From Anaerolineales bacterium (GTDB lineage Bacteria; Chloroflexota; Anaerolineae; Anaerolineales; Villigracilaceae): a DNA stretch of 41,013 bases. Shown piece by piece: positions 17,334 through 25,022 of this stretch (the first letter of the stretch is position 1; the number at the start of each line of letters is the position of its first letter). The notes beneath the pieces are model-generated. The model worked only from the letters and a program-made list of their open reading frames with translations. It was not told the origin of the DNA and searched no databases. Location of the stretch: positions 1-41,013 of the forward strand of contig JAFGMV010000116.1 of assembly GCA_016927315.1 (NCBI GenBank). Direction: 5' to 3'. The translations under genes were made by a program, and so were the position numbers.

Positions 17334-18986
17334 CTAGGCAACCGCTGCCGGTTCTTTTACAGGCGCACTCATTGGGCACACGCCGCAGGGGCAGACGCCT
17401 AGTTTAATATGTGCTTCCAGTTCCGGGCGGAAGTATTTCAAAACATCATTGATCGGTACCGAGGCGGTCTGGCCAAGACCACAGTTTGAAATCCTGGTCA
17501 GACTGTCAACCAGGTAATCCAGATTTTCCATGTCTTTCAGCGTGCCACGGCCTTCGACAATCCCGGTCAATATTTCGTGGATGCGTCCGGTACCAACGCG
17601 GCAGGGAGTGCATTTACCACAAGATTCAAACTTGAAGAATTTTTGCAGCACCAGTGCCAGGTCTACAACACAGGTGTTTTCATCACAGATCAGCAATGCA
17701 CCGGAACCAAGTGAAACGCCGGCTTTGCGGAAAGACTCAAAGTCCATGGGTGTATCCTGCAGACTGGCCGGGATGACAGAACCGCTCGAACCACCGGTTT
17801 GGGCGAGCTTAAATGTAGCGCCGTCTTTCATCCCCTGGCCGTAGATGTTGACTACTTCGCGCAAGGTAATGCCCATTGGCACTTCGATCAAACCGGTAAA
17901 GTTAACATTGCCTAATATGGTGTATACCTTTGTCCCAGGGCTGGAGGGGGTGCCAAACTGGCGATACCACTGTCCGCCATTCAGGAGGATCGGCGGAACA
18001 TTCGCCAGGGTCTCAACATTGTTGACCAGGGTTGGTTTACCCCACAGGCCTTCGGTTGTTGGGTAGGGAGGTCGGGAACGAGGCTCACCGCGCTTCCCCT
18101 CAATAGATTCAAGCAGGGCGGTTTCTTCTCCGCAGATATAGGCTCCGGCGCCGCTGTGTATATGGATATCAAATGAAAATGCTGTATCCATAATGTTCTT
18201 TCCCAGCAGGCCATATTCACGGGCTTGTTTGACCGCATTTTCGAGTCGATTCTGGGCAAGTTTATATTCGCCTCGTACATAAACGAATCCTTCATCAGCG
18301 CCGACGGCATATCCGGCAATGGTCATCGCTTCGATAATCGCGAGGGGATCGCCTTCCAGGATAACCCGGTCTTTGAATGTGCCGGGTTCACTTTCGTCGG
18401 CATTGCAAACGACATATTTCTTTTCGCTCTGCGTGCCGGCGACAAAACTCCATTTAAGACCAGTGGGGAAGCCGGCGCCGCCGCGTCCCTGCAGTCCGGA
18501 TTCTTTGAGTACGTCAATGACTTCAGTGGCCTTCATTCCGGTCAGCGCTTTTGCAAGTGCCTGATAGCCGTCTTCAGCGATGTACTCTTCGATGTTTTCG
18601 GGATCGATACGACCGGCCCGCCGTAGAACAATGCGCTTTTCAGCAGGGAGAGTTCCTTTGCGGGTCTTGAGCCAGCCGATGCGGCCGGAAAGTTCGCGGG
18701 TGGGGGCCAATAAATGTTCAGCAACGCGGCCTTTGTAGAGGTGTTCTTCTACAATTTCCTTGACATTCTCAGCGTTGACTGGGCCATAAACGACGGCTTC
18801 AGGATAGATGACCACGATTGGGGCAGCGTCAGGCCGGCCGGTATCTGTCAGCCTGGAGATGGAGATTTCACCTTCCATATCTCGTGCGGCGATTTCCTTT
18901 TCAAACAGTGCATAAATTTCATCAGCACCGCGTCGCACGCTTTCGGGATCACTGGATACAAGAACCATAGAACGGGAAAAATTCAT
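17334..18986 (-). CDS. NuoF/HoxF-like diaphorase subunit of the hydrogenase
   Basis: A 550-aa FMN/NAD(H)-binding flavoprotein. The N-terminal thioredoxin-like domain (about 1-95) has lost every cluster cysteine. The core has GLQGRGGAGF, CNADESEPGTF, GAGAYICGEETALL and SCGKCTPCRVG with distal Cys in CGLGQ. Unlike the other two NuoF copies it has no C-terminal 2x[4Fe-4S] domain and ends shortly after a CPCGVCP motif. The ATG at 18986 has AGAGGTG about 6 nt upstream, so the 46-codon open extension upstream is not used. It follows the NuoE-like gene by 11 nt. It is the likely NAD-facing subunit of the NiFe enzyme. Confidence 0.92.
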   Translation of the reverse strand: MNFSRSMVLVSSDPESVRRGADEIYALFEKEIAARDMEGEISISRLTDTGRPDAAPIVVIYPEAVVYGPVNAENVKEIVEEHLYKGRVAEHLLAPTRELSGRIGWLKTRKGTLPAEKRIVLRRAGRIDPENIEEYIAEDGYQALAKALTGMKATEVIDVLKESGLQGRGGAGFPTGLKWSFVAGTQSEKKYVVCNADESEPGTFKDRVILEGDPLAIIEAMTIAGYAVGADEGFVYVRGEYKLAQNRLENAVKQAREYGLLGKNIMDTAFSFDIHIHSGAGAYICGEETALLESIEGKRGEPRSRPPYPTTEGLWGKPTLVNNVETLANVPPILLNGGQWYRQFGTPSSPGTKVYTILGNVNFTGLIEVPMGITLREVVNIYGQGMKDGATFKLAQTGGSSGSVIPASLQDTPMDFESFRKAGVSLGSGALLICDENTCVVDLALVLQKFFKFESCGKCTPCRVGTGRIHEILTGIVEGRGTLKDMENLDYLVDSLTRISNCGLGQTASVPINDVLKYFRPELEAHIKLGVCPCGVCPMSAPVKEPAAVA

Positions 18987-18997
18987 TCGGCACCTCT

Positions 18998-19492
18998 TTA
19001 TTCGTAACGGGCGAAGATGTCGGGCAATTGTTCGGGAGTGACATTGCCATACAATTCTTCGTCGATGATGATAACCGGTCCGACGCCACACAGTCCAATA
19101 CAGGACGTTGTGACCAAGGTCCACTTACCATCCGGGCTGGTTTCTCCTGCAGCGAGTCCCAGATATTCCTGGATGGCCTGCCTGAGTTCGCGCCCGCCCT
19201 GGACGTGGCAAGGAGCTGACTCGCAGAATTGCACAACATGTTCTCCTCTTTGTTTGGTAGAGAGCATGTGATAGAAACTTGCCAGCGAAAACAGCTGACC
19301 TTCAGAAACAACAGTACCATTTTCTCCAGCGTGAAGTTTGCCGCTCACATCTTGCAGTGCGCTGGCTGGAATATGACCGTACTCCTCGTTGATCTCGAGC
19401 AGAATCGGAATCAGTGCATCTCCATGCGTACCATGGCGATTGACAGCTGTTTCAACGATCTGGGAGAGATCCTTTTCCTTTGTAATACTCAT
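18998..19492 (-). CDS. NuoE/HoxE-like [2Fe-2S] subunit of the hydrogenase
   Basis: A 164-aa 24-kDa-family protein with [2Fe-2S] ligands C90, C95 (CESAPC) and C131, C135 (CIGLC). GGAGGAG precedes the ATG. It begins 21 nt after the upstream NuoF gene and is followed 11 nt later by its own NuoF partner. This is the second NuoE in the same transcript. Confidence 0.92.
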   Translation of the reverse strand: MSITKEKDLSQIVETAVNRHGTHGDALIPILLEINEEYGHIPASALQDVSGKLHAGENGTVVSEGQLFSLASFYHMLSTKQRGEHVVQFCESAPCHVQGGRELRQAIQEYLGLAAGETSPDGKWTLVTTSCIGLCGVGPVIIIDEELYGNVTPEQLPDIFARYE

Positions 19493-19513
19493 ATCGCTCC
19501 TCCAGTTTTGATG

Positions 19514-21301
19514 TTACGATTTGACCTCCACGGCATTGAAGTTACATACCTGTGCACAGATTCCACAACGGATACAGGTATCCGCGTCAATCGTGTGCAC
19601 CTGACGCCGCTCGCCCTCAATGGCTTCGACCGGACAATTACGCGCGCATACTGTACAGCCTGTGCAGACCTCTGCATTGATTTCAAAATCAATCAGTGAG
19701 CGACAAACTTTCGCGGGGCAGCGCTTGTCAAATATGTGAGCTTCATATTCGTGGCGGAATAGTTTCAGGGTGCTGATTACCGGGTTAGGAGCTCCTTGCC
19801 CGAGGCCGCATAAGCTGTTCTTCTGGACCTCCCGGCAAAGGTGCTCGAGTTTCTCGATGTCATCGGGTTCGCCTTTCCCTTCGCAAATGCGTTCCAAAAT
19901 TTCCAAGATGCGGCGTGTGCCAATGCGGCAGGGTGTACATTTGCCGCATGATTCATCTTGTGTGAAATCCATAAAATAACGGGCGATATCTACCATACAG
20001 GTATCTTCGTCCATAATGATGATGCCCCCTGAGCCCATCATAGCTCCGGCTGCGATCAGGGATTCATAATCGATCTTATAGTCCAGGTGCTCCGCTGTCA
20101 GGCATCCTCCCATCGGACCACCGATCTGAACAGCCTTGAATTCCTTGCCGTCTTTGATGCCGCCGCCGACATCGAAGATCAACTCGCGCAAGGTGATACC
20201 CAACGGGACCTCGATCAGACCCGTGTGGACGACATCTCCGGCAACTGCGAAAGTCTTTGTGCCTTTGCTGGTTTCGGTTCCCATACCTGCATACCATGAC
20301 GCGCCGTTCAGGATGATCTGTGGGACAACTGCATAGGTCTCGACATTGTTGTTGTTAGTCGGTTTTCCCCAAACACCGCTTACAGCAGGGAATGGCGGAC
20401 GGGGGCGCGGTTCACCGCGTTTGCCCTCGATAGAAGCGATCAGGGCGGTTTCTTCTCCGCATACAAAAGCCCCGGCGCCCATGCGTACTTCTAGATCAAA
20501 AGAGAAACCGGTACCGAAAATGTTTTCGCCAAGAAAACCAAATTCACGCGCCTGCTGAATGGCAATGTTCAGGTTCCGTACCGCGATTGGATATTCGGCC
20601 CGGCAGTAAATGTACCCGTAGCTTGCGCCAATGGCATATGCGCCGATGATCATTCCTTCGATGACCGAGTGTGGATCACTTTCAAGCACACGCCGGTTCA
20701 TAAATGCCCCTGGATCACCTTCATCTGCATTGCAGGTCAGGTATTTGGGGGAGTCGTCTACATTGCGACAGAGCTGCCATTTCCTGGCAGCCGGGAATCC
20801 GGCACCGCCGCGTCCCCTGAGACCTGAATTGAGGACTTCATCAATAACGTCCCACGGTACCATTTCTGTCAGCGCTATGGCAAGAGCCTGATACCCATCC
20901 TCGGCTATATATTCCTCGATATTGTGCGGGTCGATCTTACCGCAGTTTCTCAGTATCACGCGGACTTCTTTTGGTTTGGGCGGGCCCAGTTCTTCATCGA
21001 CGATATTCTTTTCCTGCAGCAGGAACTTCTCGACCACCCGGCCTTTCAGGAAATGTTCTTCGACTAACAGGGGAATATCCTCGGGGCTCAGGTTTATGTA
21101 ATGAGCGCCTTCAGGATATACGATGATGTCAGGACCGTGTTTTGCAGGGTCCCCGATGCGGGATGTCTCCAGCACCTGGACTTCAGAAATTAATCCCTGA
21201 TTGACCAGTTCGTCAGAGAGTGCATCAAGTACAGCGTGAGCCCCGCGCTGGAGGCACTCGGGATCAACAGATACCAATATGTGAGAACGATAAAAAGACA
21301 T
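19514..21301 (-). CDS. NuoF-like subunit with C-terminal ferredoxin domain (HydB/HndC type)
   Basis: A 595-aa flavoprotein. The N-terminal thioredoxin-like domain has only one cysteine (C16) and so no [2Fe-2S] set. The core carries GLRGRGGAGFPAARKW, CNADEGDPGAF, GAGAFVCGEETAL and SCGKCTPCRIG plus distal Cys in CGLGQ. The C terminus holds a 2x[4Fe-4S] ferredoxin domain (CTGCTVCARNC, CIRCGICAQVC). This is the layout of the flavin subunit in electron-bifurcating [FeFe] hydrogenases. Here no [FeFe] HydA follows; a second NuoEF and a [NiFe] hydrogenase do. It sits 28 nt after the HndB-like gene. Confidence 0.92.
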   Translation of the reverse strand: MSFYRSHILVSVDPECLQRGAHAVLDALSDELVNQGLISEVQVLETSRIGDPAKHGPDIIVYPEGAHYINLSPEDIPLLVEEHFLKGRVVEKFLLQEKNIVDEELGPPKPKEVRVILRNCGKIDPHNIEEYIAEDGYQALAIALTEMVPWDVIDEVLNSGLRGRGGAGFPAARKWQLCRNVDDSPKYLTCNADEGDPGAFMNRRVLESDPHSVIEGMIIGAYAIGASYGYIYCRAEYPIAVRNLNIAIQQAREFGFLGENIFGTGFSFDLEVRMGAGAFVCGEETALIASIEGKRGEPRPRPPFPAVSGVWGKPTNNNNVETYAVVPQIILNGASWYAGMGTETSKGTKTFAVAGDVVHTGLIEVPLGITLRELIFDVGGGIKDGKEFKAVQIGGPMGGCLTAEHLDYKIDYESLIAAGAMMGSGGIIIMDEDTCMVDIARYFMDFTQDESCGKCTPCRIGTRRILEILERICEGKGEPDDIEKLEHLCREVQKNSLCGLGQGAPNPVISTLKLFRHEYEAHIFDKRCPAKVCRSLIDFEINAEVCTGCTVCARNCPVEAIEGERRQVHTIDADTCIRCGICAQVCNFNAVEVKS

Positions 21302-21329
21302 TAGAACGAATTTACCTCAGTAGAAAATT

Positions 21330-21698
21330 TCAGGCAGGGATGATATATGCCCTTACCACGCTGCCGCCTTTGACATGTTTTTCCATGATCTCGCTGGCGG
21401 CTTCAGGGGTAACCTTGCCATAGGTAACGGTTTCTGCGTCACCAACGATAACCTGGACGATGGGCTCATACGAATCCCTGCCGATATTGCCAGTCTGGCG
21501 GACAACGATGTTCTCCAGTTTATTGTTTTCGATATAGTCCAGGATTGCCTTGATGGTCTCACGAGCGCCTGCGGCAATACCAGGGGTACCCATTCCAACA
21601 ACAATTTGTGTGTGGCCGGGGGAAGTTTTTATCTGACGTTTTTGTAGGGCTTCTTCACGAATGCGCTTCAGATCATCGAGAGATTTGACAACGGGCAT
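21330..21698 (-). CDS. HndB-like thioredoxin-fold protein lacking all cluster cysteines
   Basis: A 122-aa protein of the (2Fe-2S) ferredoxin/HndB family found beside NuoEF-linked hydrogenases. The fold motifs are kept (VVGMGTPGIAAGARE, then VRQTGNIGRDSYEP) but each place where cluster ligands are usual carries another residue: Pro in MGTxGIAAGA, and Asn and Asp in TGxIGxx.YEP. The protein contains no cysteine at all, so it cannot hold the [2Fe-2S] cluster expected of the family. It may act as a structural or regulatory subunit. It sits between the GHKL ATPase and the first NuoF gene, in the usual HndA-ATPase-HndB-HndC order. Confidence 0.85.
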   Translation of the reverse strand: MPVVKSLDDLKRIREEALQKRQIKTSPGHTQIVVGMGTPGIAAGARETIKAILDYIENNKLENIVVRQTGNIGRDSYEPIVQVIVGDAETVTYGKVTPEAASEIMEKHVKGGSVVRAYIIPA

Positions 21699-21728
21699 GT
21701 TCCTTCTCCTTTGTGGATATTAATTTAC

Positions 21729-22301
21729 TTACGGCACCAGTTCGCTGCGAACTTTCGTTATGCCATTAAAAAAAGTATCTCGTAAAAATGCCAGTACATC
21801 AGGATGGGTGAGGGGGACTTCTCTCAGGGTTTCTTTGATGGGCTGGTCATCGAACTCAAAAGTGTTTGTTTCTGCTTCATTGGACGGGCGTACGGAATAT
21901 TGGAATATCCAATGAAGGTCGGGATGACCGGTTGCCAGTGACAGGAAGGTATCTTCCAGATTTCCAAGGGGCATCCGGTCGAAGTGACTGTGCTGGAAGA
22001 CCACTTCTATCTGTGTGCCATGACCGGGCTGTGATGTGATAGACAGATGACCGTTGCAGGTTTCAGCTGCGGCTTTTAGCAAGGGAATGCCCAGTCCAAC
22101 ATTGCGTGTGGTACGGCTTGTGTAGAAGGGGTCTGTTACCCTTGCTAACGTTTGTGCATCCATGCCTTTGCCGTCGTCCTCGATCATGGCTCTCAGGCGG
22201 TCTGCAGCCAAGTCTTCGCAAACGGATATTTTCACAGCCTGTGCTCCGGCGGTAACACTGTTTTCAGCCAAATCGAGAATATGAAGGGCGATCTCGCGCA
22301 T
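21729..22301 (-). CDS. GHKL ATPase-domain protein of the hydrogenase locus
   Basis: A 190-aa soluble protein with a histidine-kinase-like ATPase fold: N-box near ILDLAENSVTAGA, G1 box EDDGKGMD and G2 motif RNVGLGIPLLKAAA. There is no HisKA domain or phospho-acceptor histidine, so it is not a complete kinase. About 70 C-terminal residues form a separate region. Proteins of this type occur between NuoE and HndB-like genes in hydrogenase clusters of anaerobes; their job is not established. It starts 3 nt after the NuoE stop codon. Confidence 0.85.
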   Translation of the reverse strand: MREIALHILDLAENSVTAGAQAVKISVCEDLAADRLRAMIEDDGKGMDAQTLARVTDPFYTSRTTRNVGLGIPLLKAAAETCNGHLSITSQPGHGTQIEVVFQHSHFDRMPLGNLEDTFLSLATGHPDLHWIFQYSVRPSNEAETNTFEFDDQPIKETLREVPLTHPDVLAFLRDTFFNGITKVRSELVP

Positions 22302-22304
22302 TTA

Positions 22305-22814
22305 TTAATGAGCATTGTTTACCCGCAGTTTATTCACCAATTGCGGGAATTTATTCGGGCGTACCCGACCGATGACTTCATCATCGATTGTAACAACCGG
22401 GGCTTGACTGCAGGCGCCTACACAACGGCAGGCTTCCAGGGTGAGCAGCCTGTCTGGAGTCGTTTCTCCAAGGCCAACACCGGTCACCTGTTTGGCTTTA
22501 TCGATTAACTGCGGGATACCGCCTACATAGCAGGCTGTACCCATACAGAATTTGATGGTATGCTTGCCGCGCGGCTGTGTGGTGAAGAACGAATAAAAGG
22601 TCACCACGCCATGAATTGAACCAATGGAGGTCCGCAGTTGCTTTGCCACGTACGCCTGCATGGGTTCGGAGATAAAGCCGATCTTGTTCTGAAGTTCATT
22701 CAGAATTACCATGACTGCGCCGGGGCGTTTTTTTTGCTCATTGATGATCTGGTCGATGATCTCCCGTTGGGCAGGTATCTGTAGTGGTTCATTTTCCTGT
22801 AGCGTTGTTGTCAT
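22305..22814 (-). CDS. NuoE-like [2Fe-2S] subunit (HndA/HydC type), first gene of the hydrogenase operon
   Basis: A 169-aa 24-kDa-family protein with [2Fe-2S] ligands C90, C95 (CMGTAC) and C131, C135 (CVGAC). It is the first gene after the promoter and Rex-like operator at 22844-22896. With the NuoF at 19514-21301 it should form an NAD(P)(H)-reactive module. TTGGAG lies 5 nt before the ATG. Confidence 0.92.
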   Translation of the reverse strand: MTTTLQENEPLQIPAQREIIDQIINEQKKRPGAVMVILNELQNKIGFISEPMQAYVAKQLRTSIGSIHGVVTFYSFFTTQPRGKHTIKFCMGTACYVGGIPQLIDKAKQVTGVGLGETTPDRLLTLEACRCVGACSQAPVVTIDDEVIGRVRPNKFPQLVNKLRVNNAH

Positions 22815-22843
22815 TCAAACTCCAATACAATAAAACACATAAA

Positions 22844-22865
22844 AATTGTGAAAATTATCACAATT
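22844..22865. promoter_or_regulatory. Perfect palindromic operator, Rex-like (or CRP-like)
   Basis: AATTGTGA-AAATTA-TCACAATT is a perfect 8+8 inverted repeat with a 6-nt spacer. Its core TTGTGA-N6-TCACAA fits the Rex operator TTGTGAA-N4-TTCACAA with one mismatch, and it also fits the CRP-family pattern TGTGA-N6-TCACA. It begins 3 nt downstream of the -10 box, over the expected transcription start, a position suited to repression. Rex is an NADH/NAD+ sensor, which suits an NAD-linked hydrogenase. No rex or crp gene is in the window. Confidence 0.78.
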
Positions 22866-22867
22866 AT

Positions 22868-22896
22868 AGTATAATAAAAAATAAGGCCAAAGTCAA
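22868..22896 (-). promoter_or_regulatory. Sigma70-type promoter of the hydrogenase operon
   Basis: On the minus strand TTGACT (22896-22891), a 17-nt spacer and TATACT (22873-22868). Both boxes differ from consensus at one position. It lies directly behind the PHP gene and 54 nt ahead of the first NuoE start codon, so the nine genes down to hoxH form one transcription unit that ends at 13392. Confidence 0.85.
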
Positions 22897-22910
22897 CCTG
22901 TAAATGTCAG

Positions 22911-23675
22911 TTATTTGTTATGAAGGTTGTCAGTGATTTGCAGTGACAAATCACGGTCATTTTTACCTTTAATTGCCATGGAAATCTCGGCAAGCGTAGG
23001 TTCTTCCAGATGAAATACCAGCCGGCCTGAAAAATCATCGAGGTAATGTATATCACCACTCTGGAGAAGGGGGTATCCCTTTAGTTGAGGAAAGCGGGAT
23101 AAGGCTTCTTGAATCGATATTCGATTGGATACTTCCAGCGCATCAAATCTAGGGATCTCCGGGATGAAACCCAGTATCGAGATCAGTCCATTGGCTTTCC
23201 GATCAACATGCGCCGGGATCGGAAGGCCGCCCAGATTGCGTACGCCGTTTACCGCCTCATCCAGCGAAATATCTGCTGAAGCCAGCAGCATACGCTTTTC
23301 CCGCCGGATGAAATCCCCGGTTGAGTCTACCACGAATTGCTCTCCAAATAGTTTAATATTGTTATTATGGTCCGGGAGTTTGCTGTCAACCACAGCTTGC
23401 CAGGCTTCCAGTTGCTCGAGTGTATCGAACAGGCAGAGCAGGTGCACGTCTTCACGGGTTTGCAGTTCCATACCAGGTAGGACGATCAGGCCTGTACCGC
23501 TGGCAGCTTGCATCACAGCGCCGGCATTGGCGCTGGCATTATGGTCCGTCACGGCAATCAAATTAATCCCATTTTTGTGCGCTGATCGCACAATCAACGG
23601 CGGGATCATCTCTACACCAGCACAGGGGGAGAGGACTGTATGGACGTGTAATTCAGCCCGGAATTCCTTCACCAC
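22911..23675 (-). CDS. PHP-domain phosphoesterase-like protein
   Basis: A 254-aa polymerase-and-histidinol-phosphatase family protein. Metal-ligand motifs are AELHVHTVLSPCAG at residues 7-20, VTDHN at about 42-46, PAHVDR at about 158 and SGDIHY at about 214. The family hydrolyses phosphoesters, but the substrate here is unknown. The start is GTG with a weak ribosome binding site; the neighbouring GTG codon is an alternative. It follows the DRTGG gene by 28 nt and ends beside the hydrogenase promoter. PHP genes are a recurring neighbour of NuoEF-linked hydrogenases. Confidence 0.85.
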   Translation of the reverse strand: MVKEFRAELHVHTVLSPCAGVEMIPPLIVRSAHKNGINLIAVTDHNASANAGAVMQAASGTGLIVLPGMELQTREDVHLLCLFDTLEQLEAWQAVVDSKLPDHNNNIKLFGEQFVVDSTGDFIRREKRMLLASADISLDEAVNGVRNLGGLPIPAHVDRKANGLISILGFIPEIPRFDALEVSNRISIQEALSRFPQLKGYPLLQSGDIHYLDDFSGRLVFHLEEPTLAEISMAIKGKNDRDLSLQITDNLHNK

Positions 23676-23703
23676 TTCGAAGCTTTCAATACTACTTCAG
23701 ACC

Positions 23704-24042
23704 TTATTTGATGCCCAGGTTCCACAGCTTGCCGGCGACTTCATAACTGGCTTGCGGCGTGAGCAGCAGGATCACATCCTGACTGTTGGCCTTCTCAATC
23801 ACTGAATCGTCAGGCCTGGCGTTCTCAGTGATAATGGTGGCAGCCGCTTCTGTCAGGGCTGCGACTGCCACAACATTGGCGTGGGATTGCAAGGTAATCC
23901 ACAGATCACCTGCTTCAGCGCCCACCATGACACAACTGAGCAAGTCAGATACATAACCACCGGCGGGGATTATCTTTGTAAAGTCCTTCGGGGTGGTAAG
24001 CACCTGCAAATCCAGTTCTTTGATGATGGTTTGTAGGTTCAT
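23704..24042 (-). CDS. DRTGG-domain protein
   Basis: A 112-aa single-domain protein resembling the DRTGG domain found in some phosphotransacetylases and CBS proteins (GGYVSDLLSCVMVGAEAGD is the most typical part). It has no catalytic motif and is likely a ligand-binding or regulatory module. Its ATG overlaps the stop codon of the CBS-ATPase gene as ATGA. A second DRTGG protein lies at 25015-25395. Confidence 0.8.
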   Translation of the reverse strand: MNLQTIIKELDLQVLTTPKDFTKIIPAGGYVSDLLSCVMVGAEAGDLWITLQSHANVVAVAALTEAAATIITENARPDDSVIEKANSQDVILLLTPQASYEVAGKLWNLGIK

Positions 24043-25022
24043 GCAGTATCCTCCGTTTTGTTGTTATGAGGAAGGTAGATTTTCATGATAAGTCGGGTTC
24101 CCATGCCCGGATTGGACTCGATGTCAAAATCATCCACGCAGCGTTTAATATTGACCAGCCCCATCCCGGCGCCGAAGCCAAGTTCACGGACTTTGTGCGA
24201 GGCGGTTGAGTAACCGGCCTGCAGCGCTTTGTGAACATCTGCGATTCCGGGACCCGTATCGATAGCCTGCATTTTGATGCGATGGGCTTCCACTTCGACC
24301 TTGATGATGCCGCCGTCGTTGGTATGGATGATCAGGTTCATCTCTGCTTCATAGATGGCAATACCGCAGCGGCGGGCGATCTGTGGGTTTGCCCCCAGGC
24401 GTTTCAGGGCTCGTTTGATGCTGGAGGAAGCCTGACCGCCTTGGTTGAAGTCCCCGGCACGAATGCGGTAGCGCAGTACCAGGGTCGTACGGTCAGAATC
24501 GATATCTTCGAATAAGTGGCTGGCGCGATAACGGCGGATCTCCTCTTCCTGGTAATCCTTCTGCAGCGAGTTGAGAATACCGCGGGTAATATCGCCTTTG
24601 GTCAGCATGCCGACCAGCTGTCCGGCCTTGTCCATGACAGGTAAGCGCCCGTAGCCTGAACGGGTGAAACTTTCCAGCGCCCGAACAACGGAATCATAAT
24701 CATTGACCGTCATGACTTCTGTGGTCATGTAGGTTTTTACGGCTGCATCGATGTTTTTGTCGCTCAAGGCGTGAACAACATCTTCCAGGCTGATCAGCCC
24801 GATCATCTTGTGGTCGACGACCACAGGCATACCCGAGATGCGTCTTTTCCTGAGCAGTTGCAGCACTTCGGTGATTTTGGTATCCGGTTGGACGATGGTC
24901 ATGTCCTGGCTCATGACATCGAATACCTTTAATTCGTAGGACAATTCCTCGACGCGGCTGATCTCGTGGGCATTCTGGTCTGTGACCACACGTCCCTGCC
25001 TGCGGTGGGTAGGCTCATTCAC
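24039..25022 (-). CDS. CBS-pair and GHKL ATPase fusion protein
   Basis: A protein of about 327 aa. Two CBS motifs (about residues 33-150, with GMPVVVDHKMIGLISLEDV and GRLPVMDKAGQLVGMLTKGD) precede an anti-sigma-factor-like GHKL ATPase domain (about 195-320: YEAEMNLIIHTNDGG, DTGPGI, GFGAGMGLVNIKR). It could couple nucleotide sensing to ATP-dependent binding of a partner. I place the start at the GTG at 25022, which overlaps the upstream stop; the frame is open to 25100 but that would overlap the DRTGG gene further. The start is not firm because no strong ribosome binding site is seen. Confidence 0.82.
   Translation of the reverse strand: MNEPTHRRQGRVVTDQNAHEISRVEELSYELKVFDVMSQDMTIVQPDTKITEVLQLLRKRRISGMPVVVDHKMIGLISLEDVVHALSDKNIDAAVKTYMTTEVMTVNDYDSVVRALESFTRSGYGRLPVMDKAGQLVGMLTKGDITRGILNSLQKDYQEEEIRRYRASHLFEDIDSDRTTLVLRYRIRAGDFNQGGQASSSIKRALKRLGANPQIARRCGIAIYEAEMNLIIHTNDGGIIKVEVEAHRIKMQAIDTGPGIADVHKALQAGYSTASHKVRELGFGAGMGLVNIKRCVDDFDIESNPGMGTRLIMKIYLPHNNKTEDTA

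Noticed and set aside
17309..17341. Longer start for the NuoG-like protein
   Set aside because: Would overlap the end of the NuoF gene; the ATG at 17308 has a good ribosome binding site and aligns with the family start MITLTING.
18987..19124. 46-codon N-terminal extension of the second NuoF
   Set aside because: Lies inside the NuoE gene in another frame and reads as arginine-rich nonsense; the ATG at 18986 has a ribosome binding site.
22844..22865. FNR site
   Set aside because: FNR sites read TTGAT-N4-ATCAA; this palindrome has TTGTGA half-sites with 6-nt spacing and fits Rex or CRP better.
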